From Pelargonium nanum (lineage: Eukaryota > Streptophyta > Magnoliopsida > Geraniales > Geraniaceae): a DNA stretch of 29,065 nucleotides. The DNA is taken from NCBI GenBank assembly GCA_036897485.1, contig JAYMTF010000861.1, positions 1 through 29,065 on the forward strand, read 5' to 3'. The position numbers and the translations under genes were made by a program. Positions 11,075 to 22,683 of this stretch are shown one piece after another. A model generated the notes under the pieces. That model ran no database searches. It had not been told where the DNA came from and saw only the letters and a program-made list of their open reading frames with translations. Within the stretch, counting starts at the first letter, position 1, and every line of letters begins with the position of its first letter.

Positions 11075-11303
11075 CCACGTAGGCATGTCCATATCCTGGA
11101 GTGGTCCCCACCACCCAAAAGTAAAGTTTTCTACCAATACTTTAACAGATAAAGGAACCGTCTTTACACATTTAGACCTTCACCGTTGCTACACGTGTCC
11201 CTAGTCACATGCACGTGCGAATCAGCTCCCACACGAATCTGGCTTTTTGAGGTTGCGTTTGCTCCTTTATTTAAATGCAGAGTTGCTGAGATTCAGACAC
11301 GTG
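11075..11303 (+). promoter_or_regulatory. G-box/RY promoter-like block without an obvious gene
   Basis: Three CACGTG G-boxes occur at 11192-11197, 11212-11217 and 11298-11303; the first sits in ACACGTGTCC, a strong ABRE. The second overlaps an RY word, CATGCA, at 11208-11213, forming the CATGCACGTG composite typical of seed-maturation promoters bound by bZIP and ABI3/FUS3-class factors. A TATA-like TTTATTTAAATGC lies at 11266-11278, about 50 bases downstream of the composite. No coding sequence of any length follows on the plus strand. It may be an orphan promoter, a non-coding RNA promoter, or chance clustering. Confidence 0.45.
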
Positions 11304-13082
11304 TGTTCGGACAAAAAGCTGGACTGTATTTTCTCTTTCCTCGTGTAGCCTTCAGGTTTCATCAACAAATTTTTTTTTCTGATAAAAAAATAATAAAGTA
11401 CTTGTCACAATATAAAAAAATGAAAATTTAAGGAAATAGTTAAGAATAAATTAATTGAACACATCATCAAACGACTTGTTATTTTTGTTATAAGATTTTT
11501 TTGTGTAATCTCTTCATTCACATTCCATAGTAAGAGAAGTGATATGATGATTTGTCTCATGCATGTTTGAGTTGTTTATTTGAATTGTCCATTCAAGTAA
11601 TTGGTACGGAATAAATAGTTATTAACAACAGAAAATTTGTCTGCTAAGATAATATTTGGAAAAAGGTTGGAAATGAATTTTGGATTATGATATTGTTTGA
11701 TATATTGTTTAGAACTATATAAGAATATTATTTTCAAATAACTAAAAACAATCTTTGATTAACCAAAAAAACTATCATGTCATCTAACTATGTGGTTCAC
11801 TCTCTCTATCTATCATTCTCTTGTTTCATCCTCGACCCTCATGTGTCTATCGATCACCTTGTCTTACTCCATGTATGGTCGACCATCATTTGTACGTGGT
11901 CGACCTTCTATGTCCCTTTCTCCTTAGTTGACACTATTTGTTTGTGGTTGACCATTTATGTCATTTTATTACTGCAACTTCTGCTATCTGTACTATTTGC
12001 TAGATCGATCTGGAGCTCGAGGTTGGTGTTGGAGATGGAGTAAGGGGATAGAGGATATTTTGAAGTTGAAAATCTTCCTCAGTTGTGACTTGTGAGAAAA
12101 CCTCATGCAAGAGCTCGTATGAGAATGAATGTCTGGAAGTTGAAGCTACAATAACCCAACAACCAAACAATTTGAGGTCAAATGTCTATAGAGTTTTGTT
12201 CTACCGGAGGGAAGTAGATGAACCAAACAACCGCCTAATTACTCATTCATATATCCATTGTAGTTTGAAATCAGCTTTCAGTACTAAAGTAGGGTTCTAA
12301 ATGGTTTTATGAGTTTCTTAACATCAAGAATAGCTAAATGTCTTATATGCACTCAAGAATGAATCTGAAGGTCATCAAATCCAATCAAGTTGGATGGATG
12401 AATACTTCAAAGAGATTGAAACTATTGAAGGATTTAAGACATTATATATGTTTGTTTAACATCATTATCTGCTGTCAAACTATGTTTAATACTTTGTGTT
12501 AATGGTTTTGTATTTTTTTTTTAAATTTGGAGGAGAATGAGAAACGGAAGGACAAGAGGAGCTAAGGGGGTGTGTGGCTGTGATAACAATGAATTTCAGT
12601 TCGTTCATTGTACCAGATATTTGGCTGTGTATTTTGTAGTAACAACTAACAACCTGGTGAACTTGAAGTCAAATGAATTTGATATGGTATCTGTGAAAAA
12701 TAAGTTCCAATACAGCCCATATAATGTGGTCCACTAAACCATCCAACATAATTATAAAGAAGGCCCATAAAAACATCAAAAGGCTTTGCGTGTGTGAAAA
12801 CATTACGCATATGAAAGAGAAGAAAGAGATTTGTGTGTCGAAGTTTGAGAATTGCGATGCGATCAATCGAATGCGATCAATATACACAGACTTGTAATTT
12901 ATGACTCTTCCTTGTCCTCCCTCTGGTTTAGAACCTTTCAAGCCGGCCTCGCTAATCGATTCGCTCTCCCAATCGGTTCTTCTTCTTCTCATTTGATTCG
13001 ATTCACTGTTCTCTCTGCTGAATCAATCTTGTAATTTGATTCATCTGGGTTGCGTCCTTAATTTCTGACATAATCTGGCTTC

Positions 13083-13106
13083 AATCGGATTGTTTCTAAT
13101 CCGATT
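13083..13106 (+). other. Perfect inverted repeat in the L34e-like 5' leader
   Basis: AATCGGATT at 13083-13091 and AATCCGATT at 13098-13106 are exact reverse complements separated by six bases. If transcribed, they form a 9-bp hairpin about 90 bases before the start codon at 13196. The surrounding leader is rich in GATTTG-type words, so the repeat may partly be a by-product of low complexity. Confidence 0.5.
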
Positions 13107-13195
13107 TGATTTTGATTCCGATTTGGTGGGTTCGATTTGGTTTCTGTTGAGTTTGTGTTCGGAACTCAGGATTTGATTTCTGGGTTCTGTCTGAA

Positions 13196-13894
13196 ATGGT
13201 CTATCTCCAAAGCTCAATCTCGGTCTGCAAGCCCGTTGACCAATCTGCATTCATGGCGAGCAGCTCGACGGATTCGTGTGCCAAAGCGAGGCATAGCAAC
13301 AATCAATTGCATCGGAACAACAGGAACAAGCTATCCAATTCCCCAAATTGCCTCAAAATCCCCGATTGCGACCGCTCCCGGTCGGCCGCCGTGGATGTCG
13401 TGATCCTGATCGCCGTGATCGGCGCTTGTGGGTTCCTCCTATTCCCTCACATCAAGTTCGTGACCGTTAAGCTGATTGAGGTCACTGCGGTGGTTCTCTA
13501 TCTGGTGAAGGAGGAGGTCTCTCAGGCTCCATTGATATATGGATCTATAGGTCTCAGCATTTCCTGTGCCGCTCTTGCTGCCTGGGCGCTTGTAATGTGC
13601 ACCGGACGGAAATGCGGGAACCCTAATTGCAAGGGCCTCAGGAAGGCTGCCGAATTCGATATTCAGCTCGAGACAGAGGAGTGTGTTAAGAATTCGAATT
13701 CTGCTGCGAAAGATGGAGTTAAGCGAGGCCTTTTCGAGTTGCCTCGAGATCATCATAGAGAGTTGGAGGCTGAGCTTAAGAAGATGGCGCCTCCGAATGG
13801 AAGAGCAGTTCTTGTTTTTAGAGCAAGGTGTGGGTGTTCTGTTGGCAGGTTGGAAGTACCCGGGCCGAAGAAGCACCGAAAGATCAAGAAATAG
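13196..13894 (+). CDS. 'Ribosomal protein L34e superfamily' plant membrane protein
   Basis: Single-exon gene, 232 residues. The sequence matches the plant-specific family that databases label 'ribosomal protein L34e superfamily', although true eL34 is about 120 residues and soluble. The N-terminus (1-65) is Ser/Asn-rich and starts MVYLQSSISVCKPVDQSAF, typical of the family. Two hydrophobic stretches follow: about 66-103 (one or two membrane passes around AVDVVILIAVIGACGFLLF) and about 113-135. Next comes a Cys motif, CGNPNCKGL at 140-148, and later RCGCSVGRL at 211-219; together these could bind a metal. The C-terminus is strongly basic (GPKKHRKIKK). The ATG at 13196 is the first that opens this frame, and the protein start agrees with the family. 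The cellular role is not established; a ribosomal role looks unlikely. Confidence 0.85.
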   Translation: MVYLQSSISVCKPVDQSAFMASSSTDSCAKARHSNNQLHRNNRNKLSNSPNCLKIPDCDRSRSAAVDVVILIAVIGACGFLLFPHIKFVTVKLIEVTAVVLYLVKEEVSQAPLIYGSIGLSISCAALAAWALVMCTGRKCGNPNCKGLRKAAEFDIQLETEECVKNSNSAAKDGVKRGLFELPRDHHRELEAELKKMAPPNGRAVLVFRARCGCSVGRLEVPGPKKHRKIKK

Positions 13895-15927
13895 TAACAA
13901 AGTTTGATAGGTAAAATCGGATAGGGATGATATATGAATCAATACAGGACTGAGTAGTCGTAATGCGTAGGAGAGGTGAGGAGACGAGAGCCTTCTCTGT
14001 TCAATCTTCTGGGAACTATGTTGTTAAATAAGCTCCCGCTAATAAGTTGCAAGGTTTATATACAATTGGTCATAGTGGGGAATATAAGAATCCTTTCTTT
14101 GATAATAACTTTATATAGTAATTCTATTTCTCTTGCTTCATGTTATTGGCTCTAATTATTCTCCATGATTGCAACTTCTTAGATTTTCTTTATAGGTTAA
14201 TGCATATGACTGGTGTTTATATGGAGGTTTCTTAGTGGTTCCTAGTTTATATAATTTATTGGTTTCCATATGTAGGGAGCACGGGGTACAAAATACACTG
14301 CTAATTATTGATCATCCTGTAGTTTGAATGATTGCCAATTAGCCGTTCTTTGTGTGATTGGCTTTTGACACGAGCTTAAGATGGTATTACTTTACTTGCT
14401 ACATTGTGCAGAAGAATTATGAAAATTAAAGCTTTAGATGAATCCTATGAAAGTTACCCTCATATTGTATTTTAGCATAAACTTCATTATGCTGCTAACT
14501 AAACTTCTCTCATAGTAATTATGCCCTCGGTAGTGCTTAATATATCTAATGTCATATACTATGTTCGTTAACTCATTTTTATCAATAAAGAAAGCTTTAT
14601 TTCCTACACATGCATTTTTACCACATTATTTTGGCTGTAGTGTGACTATATGGGATAGGAGTTTGACCAGGGAGGAAAGGAGGGAGGGTTAGAACTTTTG
14701 CTGAGTTTTTTTATGCAGGTTGTTGGGAGATGCTAAAAGTTGGCTAAGGTTGACTCTTCTGATTCTTTCAGTGGGTCCAAAGTTTATTTAATTCTGGTAT
14801 TGGTGGAATTATCTACTTTTCATGGAAACAATTTTATGTTAGGCATCCTGTGCCTAATTCAGGTAAAGACTGTTCAGTATTGTAGTACTAAGCATTAGTC
14901 TGTCTTAAAATAGTTATGGAGAAGGTAAAAAGTTGGTATTAAGTCTATGGACATAAAACAAGGTTGTTAAGCCAGAAAAACAAGGCTTTTGTTTGTCATG
15001 TTGGTACTAGATTGACTTTGTATTCCTAACCAACAATTTCATGGCATTTCAGCTAAAATCTTCTTCATTTCCAGGTTCTGATATGTTTCCGATCAAGCTG
15101 CAGGTGTGAGCAGTTTCTTAACTTCTGACAGGTTTTTATCATTGCTGAATGTAGATACTCTGTTTTGCTTCTTGATACAAAAAGAATTTGTGTTTATAGG
15201 GCTATCTAGCTGCTGGTCTATATGATTCCTCTGAACCTTTGCTATTCTCACATGACTTTCATATGTTTAAATGTTCTTGCTCTTTCAGAAACTTCCCTTG
15301 ATACACTTCATCCACTTAGTAACTTGAAGTTCAAACTTAATAGTTTATGGCTTTTAACCAAATAATTTTGCCGACCGTGCTGTATGGATTGAATATTTGA
15401 ATGTGGAAATCAGGAAACGATTTGTTGTGTGGGAATTTATGGAGCAGATGTCTTATGTTGTGGTCTTGTTATGGTTAATTTATATATATATATATATATA
15501 TATATGGAGTAGAATACCCTTTCTGTGGACCAGACAGAAGAGTGATGGTTTTAAAAGGGTGAGAGATGAGGAGATAAAAAAACCTAGAAAAATGAGTTGA
15601 GATTTGAGAAGTCCCAAGCTTTAATGTTAAACAACACAATTAAGTAACTCTACACAGCACAATTAAGTAGTTAACCTAAGATGTTAACTGTTGCATATCA
15701 TTATTATTTATTTCAACCACTGACTTTGTCACAACACAACTCAACTCAACTAAAAGTTAATTACTTACATTTTGACACTCAAAGTGGAATAAGAGAGGTG
15801 AACTTGCCTCCTTTGGCATTATCTTTAGCATCACTTACCTCAAAAAGAGCTGACAAATTAAAAGAAAAAGCTCTCCTCTCAACAATATTTACCCACAAAC
15901 ATCCTTTTCTAGCACTGGACATCCTCC
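13895..15927. other. Intergenic, between convergent gene ends
   Basis: No gene seen. The left part is T-rich and probably contains the L34e-like 3' untranslated region, possibly with introns in it. The right part, about 15600-15927, likely contains the starch synthase 3' untranslated region (minus strand). A (TA)n run is listed separately. Confidence 0.55.
15481..15505 (+). repeat. (TA)n microsatellite
   Basis: An uninterrupted run of about twelve TA units in intergenic DNA. Such runs are usually length-variable. Confidence 0.9.
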
Positions 15928-18900
15928 TCACCACTGGTACTTGGCAGCAACAAGGATCTCTTCATATTTATGAGCAACATTGTCCCAACTGAGATCTTGC
16001 ATCATCCCTCTCCTCTGGAGTCCTTCCCAACTCTGTTTGTAATCCCTATACGTCAATAAGCAGTTCCCCAATGCATGTATCATCTTACCCGTGTCTGCAC
16101 TATCAAACGTCCAACCCAACCCTGACTCCTTGTACGGGTCAAAGGGCTCAACAGTATCTCGTAGCCCACCCACTGCATGAACAACTGGAATTGTCCCGTA
16201 GCTCATCGCATACAGTTGATTCAGTCCGCATGGTTCAAATCTTGATGGCATGAGCAAAATGTCCGCACCAGCGGTTATCCTGTGGGCTGTTTTAACAGAA
16301 AAACCAACCCATCCCCTGATCTTGTCGTTATATTGGTTTTCAAATTGCCTAAGCATTTGTTCCAGATCAGCTCTGCCAGTGCCCAGCATGACCAGTTGCA
16401 CGTTCTGATCCATCATCCACGGGATCGCCTCAGCTATTAGATCAACACCTTTCTGATGATCCAGCCTTCCAATGAAGCCAATCAATGGGATATCCTCACA
16501 GACGGGCAAACCAAGCTCCTTTTGCAAGGCTGCCTTGCATTGAGGCTTGCCGGTCTGCAGAGTCTCGAGGGTGTAATTAGTATAACCATCTGATGTCAGG
16601 TGACAATCAAACTGAGGGTTCCAATCTTGTGAATCAATTCCATTCACAATGCCAGTCAATTTCCAGTCATTTTCATTTATGATATTATGCAAACCCCAAC
16701 CACCTTCAGAAGTTTTGAGTTCCCACGAATATCCATGACTAACAGTAACCACACGATCTGCTGTCTTCAGACCAGCTGCAAAGATATTGAAGTGCTCACC
16801 TCCAACAGGATCGTACATTTTGAAAAGGTCTAAGTAGTGCGGCGGAAGATCCACAACAGAGAAATCAGCCACTGGTCCCCGGCCCTACATATAACATATA
16901 AATCTAATCAGAAAACCAAACTCGATTCATCATTCCATAGATATATAAATACTTTACTAACAACAAAGGTAATGCAAGTATGCAACCCATGAACATGAGC
17001 AGTACAAAAGGAGCAACCCCTTCAGAGATAAATATGCATCACTATTAAACATGAGCTGAAGATTCAATCCCCTCAGATGCTGGATTGCTCCAGCCAACTT
17101 GTCTCCATAGGACAAAAGGTCACTAAAAAAGAGACTGAGGCAATATTTAACAAGCCAATCTTCTCTACTAGTGTTAGAGGTACCCCCAAAGGAAGAAGCC
17201 TGAAGTACACAACAGAAGTTCTAGGACCTTCTAACAATCCAGTTTCACCAAATAATAAGAATGTCAGATGACATGATGACTAGCACCTATTATGCGGTAC
17301 TAAGAAATGTTCACATAAAATCTCATCAGGATGACATCACTAGTTATTGTGGACTTGTATTCCAAGTCATATGATATCATATAAAAGCTAATGCATGACA
17401 TGAAAATTTCAGAATTTAAAATGGTAACAAAAAAGATAAGGTTGTTGAATAGATTATCGCCTATGAATCAGGCTGCTCATTCCCTTTAACCTCAATCAGT
17501 TTCAATTAATATGTCAGTACAAATTTGCATATTTGAATACATTTTCTTTTTAAGGTGAAGAAAATGCATGTTGATTTCCTACAAAAGGCTCGCCATTTAG
17601 ACGATATAGGATTGTAAAACTCAATATTAGTCCTTCCCATGTTCATATGTTCAGCTCAGCATTACAAGTCAGTCAACTAAACAAGACAGTCAAGGCATCA
17701 AGCTTAAAAGTTGTAAGAGTGTTTCAAGATAACAGAGAGTAGGAAACAAACCTGGTGAGCTATATTATGAATTACAATAATGGATCTTGTAAATGACATT
17801 AATCCATTATCACGATAATATGCCTTCAGATACACTGGCAACAATGCAGTGTGCCAATCATTTGCAATGAAAACCAAATTTCCATCTCCATAGCAGACAC
17901 CACCGCACGGGACATGCCAAGGAACCTGAGAATAGATCCATTTCACTAACAGCCCACAAAAATATCTTCTGTGAAACAAAAATAAAAATGACAACAAGAT
18001 AGCTACTCTAAGGTCTGGTAACTGTAAGCGCTACATGTGCTAGATACTACCAATGTTCACATATATGGCAAGAAAGAATCTATCTTCTTCTAGGTACCCT
18101 TTTCTACCAAATGAAATATTTATGAAGTACAGGATAGGAGACAGTGCTACGCAGAAATCATTGTTGAAGATCCTGAGAGCCGAAAACCGTTTTTATGGAA
18201 GCACAAGGCATAGATCTTATACCTATTATTAGCAGAAGACTTCTTGTTCCTAAACCTAGATGGGGCTTTGTTGATGCAATAAAGGACTCACCATGAAGAG
18301 TATTTGTTATAGGTTTTGCTTTTGTACAGGAATCTCTTTCAGTTACTTGGCATGAGAAAAGAGCTAGCAGAAAAGGGTTGGACAGTTAGACTTGGCCTCA
18401 CTGCAGGGAGCAAAACAGATTATGGTGGTAATAGACTCCAGTTTTGCCAGAAAAGCTGCTCTACTATCTATACTGTTCCTTGGAGATCTAAGAAACATGT
18501 ACTTCCTACTGATTTGCTGTACAACTGTTTTGATTCTCTTGCTTCAATCATATATATAGTATATTTGATGTACCAAAGGAAGCTCTGGACTTCTATGTAC
18601 ATTTTATAGATAGATCTAAAGTAAAGTTTTTATTTTGTGAACACATACTTTCAACATTTGCAATTGGGACGTCTGCGGACTTGTATCTAAAGGGTGTTCT
18701 ATGATAGATTAGATTATTTACATCATTCATCACATAAAAACAATTTAATACCTCAACAGCAGCCTTGCAAAACAATACCATGCGCTTTAAAATATCCTGT
18801 TCCAAAAAAGAAAAGACATGTAAGAGGCCAAATGCCTACGAATAACAATCCATGGAGACCCATTCACAGTTCAAAGAAAGAAAGAAAATCTAATATGAAA

Positions 18901-21900
18901 CATCAAAAGGTGACATTATCCCTCAGCTTGAGAAGTAAACTAGCGAGAAATTATCTGCAGTATACAAATTATAATTATGCCATGCTACACTATCTTTCTG
19001 ATGCTAGGAGAAGGGGAAGGAAAAAAAGAAATAAAGATACATGCGGTCATTCTTTAATAATATTGTAAATCAATATATTTTTTATAGTGCATTAAAAGAT
19101 GGGTTTTCCATGGCATGGTCATACTCATAGATATAAGACACATGAGCAAATCGTCTTAACACTAACAGTAGTATGTCATGAAACTATGACCATCCTTCAA
19201 AAAAAATAAACAAATAAATAAAAATGAAGCTGAAGTTTCAGGGGAAGTTACCATTCTATTCCCTCCATATATATTATTCTCTATATGGCGAAAGATGGGA
19301 CTGTCTATAAAAACAAAATCAACACCATCAATAAATGCTTGGTAGTAAACTACTTCCATATCCTGCAAGCACAAATTTTTTTTAGTCATTTCAACACAAC
19401 AATTTTATTTAAATGCTCCCCTAGAAATAAGACACAATTAGACAATGCAGCTGCCACATACCTGCCCGTCAACCTTATAACATTTCCTAACTCCTGTATC
19501 CTGTGCTTCAGCATAACTACCATAGCGTGGTGCAACAACCTATGAAAAGAAAAGCAGAGAAAAGAAAATAAAGAAAGGGGAAAGAACAATCAGTTTCATG
19601 TGTCTTCTACATACTACCCTCTGTTAATCAGCCTTCCACGTACAAAATTAAGTAAAATACATGCTTTTTAAACAATATAATAATCACATAGATCTAGGCC
19701 ATCTAAACGAAATGAATATATAGTTTAAATACGTATCTTGTGAATTATTGACAAAATAATAAGAAAATAGTTAGATATACCTTTAATCAGTTATACAATA
19801 CGACTACAAATAGAAATAAGTAACCATGACAGAAAAAGAATGAATTACCATGACCCTATGCCCACGCCGAGCCAATGCCTTTGGCAAAGCCCCAGCAACA
19901 TCTCCAAGCCCACCTGGGAGGACTCTAAAGAATCAGTCTATGCTCACCCAATAGTACTCTTTTGCTTTTTAAGCAGATAAATAAGAACCATAATCATTTC
20001 GTTATCAAGGATATTTAAGTTTTTTTTCTTCATATGACACTTTCTAATGCTACAATGTTGGGCTAGGTCACTAGTTCAAATTTGATTCAAATTTCTCTTA
20101 CAATATAAAAAATTATATCTTTGAGTAGAACCAAAAGGTATTTTTAGAAAACAAGTTACAGAAGCGACAACTCGATGAACCAGATGGTTAAAACTTAAAA
20201 AGATAGACACTCCTAGGTTTGCGGTGCACAACTAGTTATCGGATATGCATTCGAGAATGAAGATCAACAAATTTAAGAGGACAGGTCACCAGGACAATCA
20301 GCTGGTCCAAAGCAAACCACTCAAATCAGAACAACAACCAAGCCAATTCTCAAACAATGTTGGGGTATGAATCCTTAAGCAAAACTATTTGGGATCTTTT
20401 GCTTGTATTCTCCTCCACATCCACATCCACATCCACTCTATCCTATCTAATGTAATCTCCATCAATCAAACCAGAAAATGATCAAAATATAATTGAAAAT
20501 TGAAATCAAAATGTACATATCGTGCATGATAGCGAATGATTACAATGAAAAAACTAGGCTTGATTTCGTGTTTGTGCCGTTATGCACACCATAACCTGAA
20601 GCAACTAACCCATATTGAGTTAAATAATGCATATCTTGATCAACTCGAGTTTCATCAATTTCTATTGATATAGCCCTGAGTTAGCTAACTGAATGAGACA
20701 ACAAAAGATCTGAACCTGTGTGGGTTTGTCAACAATCGTTGCATATTCAATTGTTATTTGATATTACAACAAAATTGCATCCTTTTCCTAAACTATCTTG
20801 GGCTTGGCTGAAACAATGTGGCTTAATATTTCACCCACCATTATCATAACTGAAGCAGCAGATTTGCAAAGCTATAAGTTATATGGTGTCTTAAAGAAGT
20901 TCCTTACATATTTATGGATTACCTTTTCCTTGCACACTATAATTGCACACCAGATCATAGGTTCATAATAAAATACCTGTTTTGGACCATGGAGCACATT
21001 CTGCGGCCACCAAAATAACATTCATTACATTAGCTCCAGCCAAAGGAGGGGGTTTGATGTCTTCAATTACAGGTTCATTTGCATCACCATCTTTCTCCTG
21101 TAAACCTGATTCTTTCAAACTTTCGTGTTTTCTATCTTCTAGACTAGAAGTCCCAGAGGAGAATGAAAGAAAAGACGGCAGCTCATTTGACCAAACTGTG
21201 TTTGAGTTTGACGTCTGTTTGGCAGAGTCCACCCCCAATGAGGTCTGCTTAGCAGCTAAAGATGGTTTGGGTTCCTTCTTGCTCTCACTGAAATCTTTAC
21301 TAACAGGTGTACGTAAAAATTCTGGCACCTTATCTGCAGTAGAGGCTTGTTTGGCAGAATCCACACCCACTGTTTTCTGTTTAGAAGGTAAAGATGTTCC
21401 AGGTTCCTTCTTATTCTCACCGAAACCTCTACTAACAGACGTACGTAGAAATTCTGGCAACTCATCTGCAGATGAATGCACATGGTTGCTAGAAAGAGTC
21501 TGTTTACTATACTCTTTAGAAGTATTATCATCACTAGTTGAGGCAGAACTCTGAGTTGGAGAAGTTTTGTCACTTCCTTTAAAAGAAACATCTATGTTTT
21601 CTTGGTTGGCAATACTACTATTTATGGATAAGGCAAGTTTTCTTCTTTCAGCAATCTGCATTTAAAAGGGATAAACGTGTTACATTAGTTGGCATAATTG
21701 CATGCATTTTTTGTAGATTGTTTCTCTAATAGACTCCCTCATAATAAGAGAGCAGATGGGATATGACGACGACTAACCAAATGAGTTAGGAGTGAAGACC
21801 TCATCAAATTGATGGCTTACAGGCTTACAGCAACAAAGCAGCTCACATGAATGAATAATAACCATGACATTCCAAAATAAATGATGAGATGGATCATTTT

Positions 21901-22683
21901 CACAAAGTATTGTGAAGATCAATACTTTTCTTTGCAAGTGCTTATTCGATTTTGAGTTCAAAATGTATTAATGGATCATTTAGAGTAAACCTCAAGAAGA
22001 TTCAATAATGTTCCTTCGTGAAACAGACCAATTTAAACTGTCGAACAAATGGAACAATACAGTCACTGGGTTTGTAGAGTGCTATTTGCAAAAACTAAAT
22101 GGTTAAATATTACAACCTAAAAAGAGTTTTACTAATTGCAAAATCTAAAAGCCAAAAGTTTCATGCTTTTGGGCAGTAACAGAAGGAAGGAGTGGGCAAG
22201 ATCAGGCATTTGCCCATCATCTCTTCCTCAACTTCCTTCAAAGCAATCAATTAGCTCCATGTTTCCTTTAGATGGTCCAAATTCAACAGCATAACACAAT
22301 GTCCAATAATTATAAGTAGAACAGTAATTCAGTATAACCAAACATACCTGCTTAAGTAGGTCTCTTTGCTTGGCAAGTACCTTCTTGCTTTTCTCAATAT
22401 TGGCTTGAAACGAGTCCACAGGTTCACTATCACCGTCCTCCGTCGATCCCCTCGTCACTCTCGCGCGCGTAATAGCCCCACGCTGCTTTCTCTTGCAGCA
22501 CAAAGAAAATTGTGCACAATCTTCTTTTACGCCTTTAAGAAACCGAAATGCCAATTCAGGTGCCTTTCTGGAGCGATACTCGGCGACCGGGAATCTGGGT
22601 CCCCGTAAGTTTCCGGCATGAAGTAGCAAGAAGCTCTCAGTCATCGATTCGATGACAAAAGGGAGAGACCCCATAGACGCCAT
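15928..22683 (-). CDS. SS2: Starch synthase II, plastidial (SSII), eight exons
   Basis: ADP-glucose:alpha-1,4-glucan glucosyltransferase (GT5) that extends amylopectin chains in plastids. Exons on the minus strand: 22683-22348, 21655-20977, 19913-19849, 19539-19462, 19362-19252, 18796-18752, 17925-17752, 16884-15928. All introns are GT-AG and phases agree, giving 814 residues (Arabidopsis SS2 is about 790). The N-terminus is a Ser/Arg-rich transit peptide. Residues about 113-320 form a variable linker with a tandem repeat. The GT5 catalytic domain begins at [20 protein letters not shown]; the KTGGL ADP-glucose motif is at 337-341, split across the exon 2/3 junction. The GT1 part has [15 protein letters not shown] (631-645), the RFEPCGL active-site block (711-717) and GGLRDTV (735-741). 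It ends AAKYQW, close to the usual SSII end. Domain layout and eight-exon structure distinguish it from GBSS, SSI and SSIII/IV. No frame break was found, so it should be functional. Confidence 0.95.
20412..20437 (+). repeat. Short CCACAT tandem repeat in starch synthase intron 2
   Basis: About three to four units of a CCACAT hexamer in the intron between exons 2 and 3. It has no visible effect on splicing signals. Confidence 0.7.
21164..21463 (-). repeat. Internal coding repeat in the starch synthase linker
   Basis: Within exon 2 the protein repeats a unit of about 44 residues. Copy one starts ELPEFLRT (residue 177) and copy two KVPEFLRT (residue 221); both contain KKEP and end in GVDSAKQ. 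A third, partial copy starts ELPSFLS (residue 270). The repeat lies between transit peptide and catalytic domain, in the part of SSII that varies most among plants. Confidence 0.85.

Larger units (their letters stand above)
9440..13195. other. Large gene-poor interval
   Basis: About 3.7 kb between two divergent genes. The left edge should carry the CDF promoter and the right edge the promoter and leader of the L34e-like gene. In between the DNA is AT-rich, with a pure T run at 10442-10460, a promoter-like G-box block near 11075-11303 (listed separately), and a small imperfect repeat at 11875-11962. No open frame here resembles a known protein. Parts of 11450-12500 could be old mobile-element debris, but no terminal repeats or transposase motifs were recognised. 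Confidence 0.5.

Noticed and set aside
11186-11431. 81-codon plus-strand frame in the G-box block
   Set aside because: It overlaps promoter-like motifs and the TATA-like element, and has no protein resemblance.
13439-13942. Minus-strand open frame of 167 codons
   Set aside because: It is antisense to the L34e-like gene and shows no recognisable domain.
20982-21554. Plus-strand open frame of 190 codons
   Set aside because: It is the reverse of starch synthase exon 2; its apparent repeats mirror the coding repeat of the real frame.
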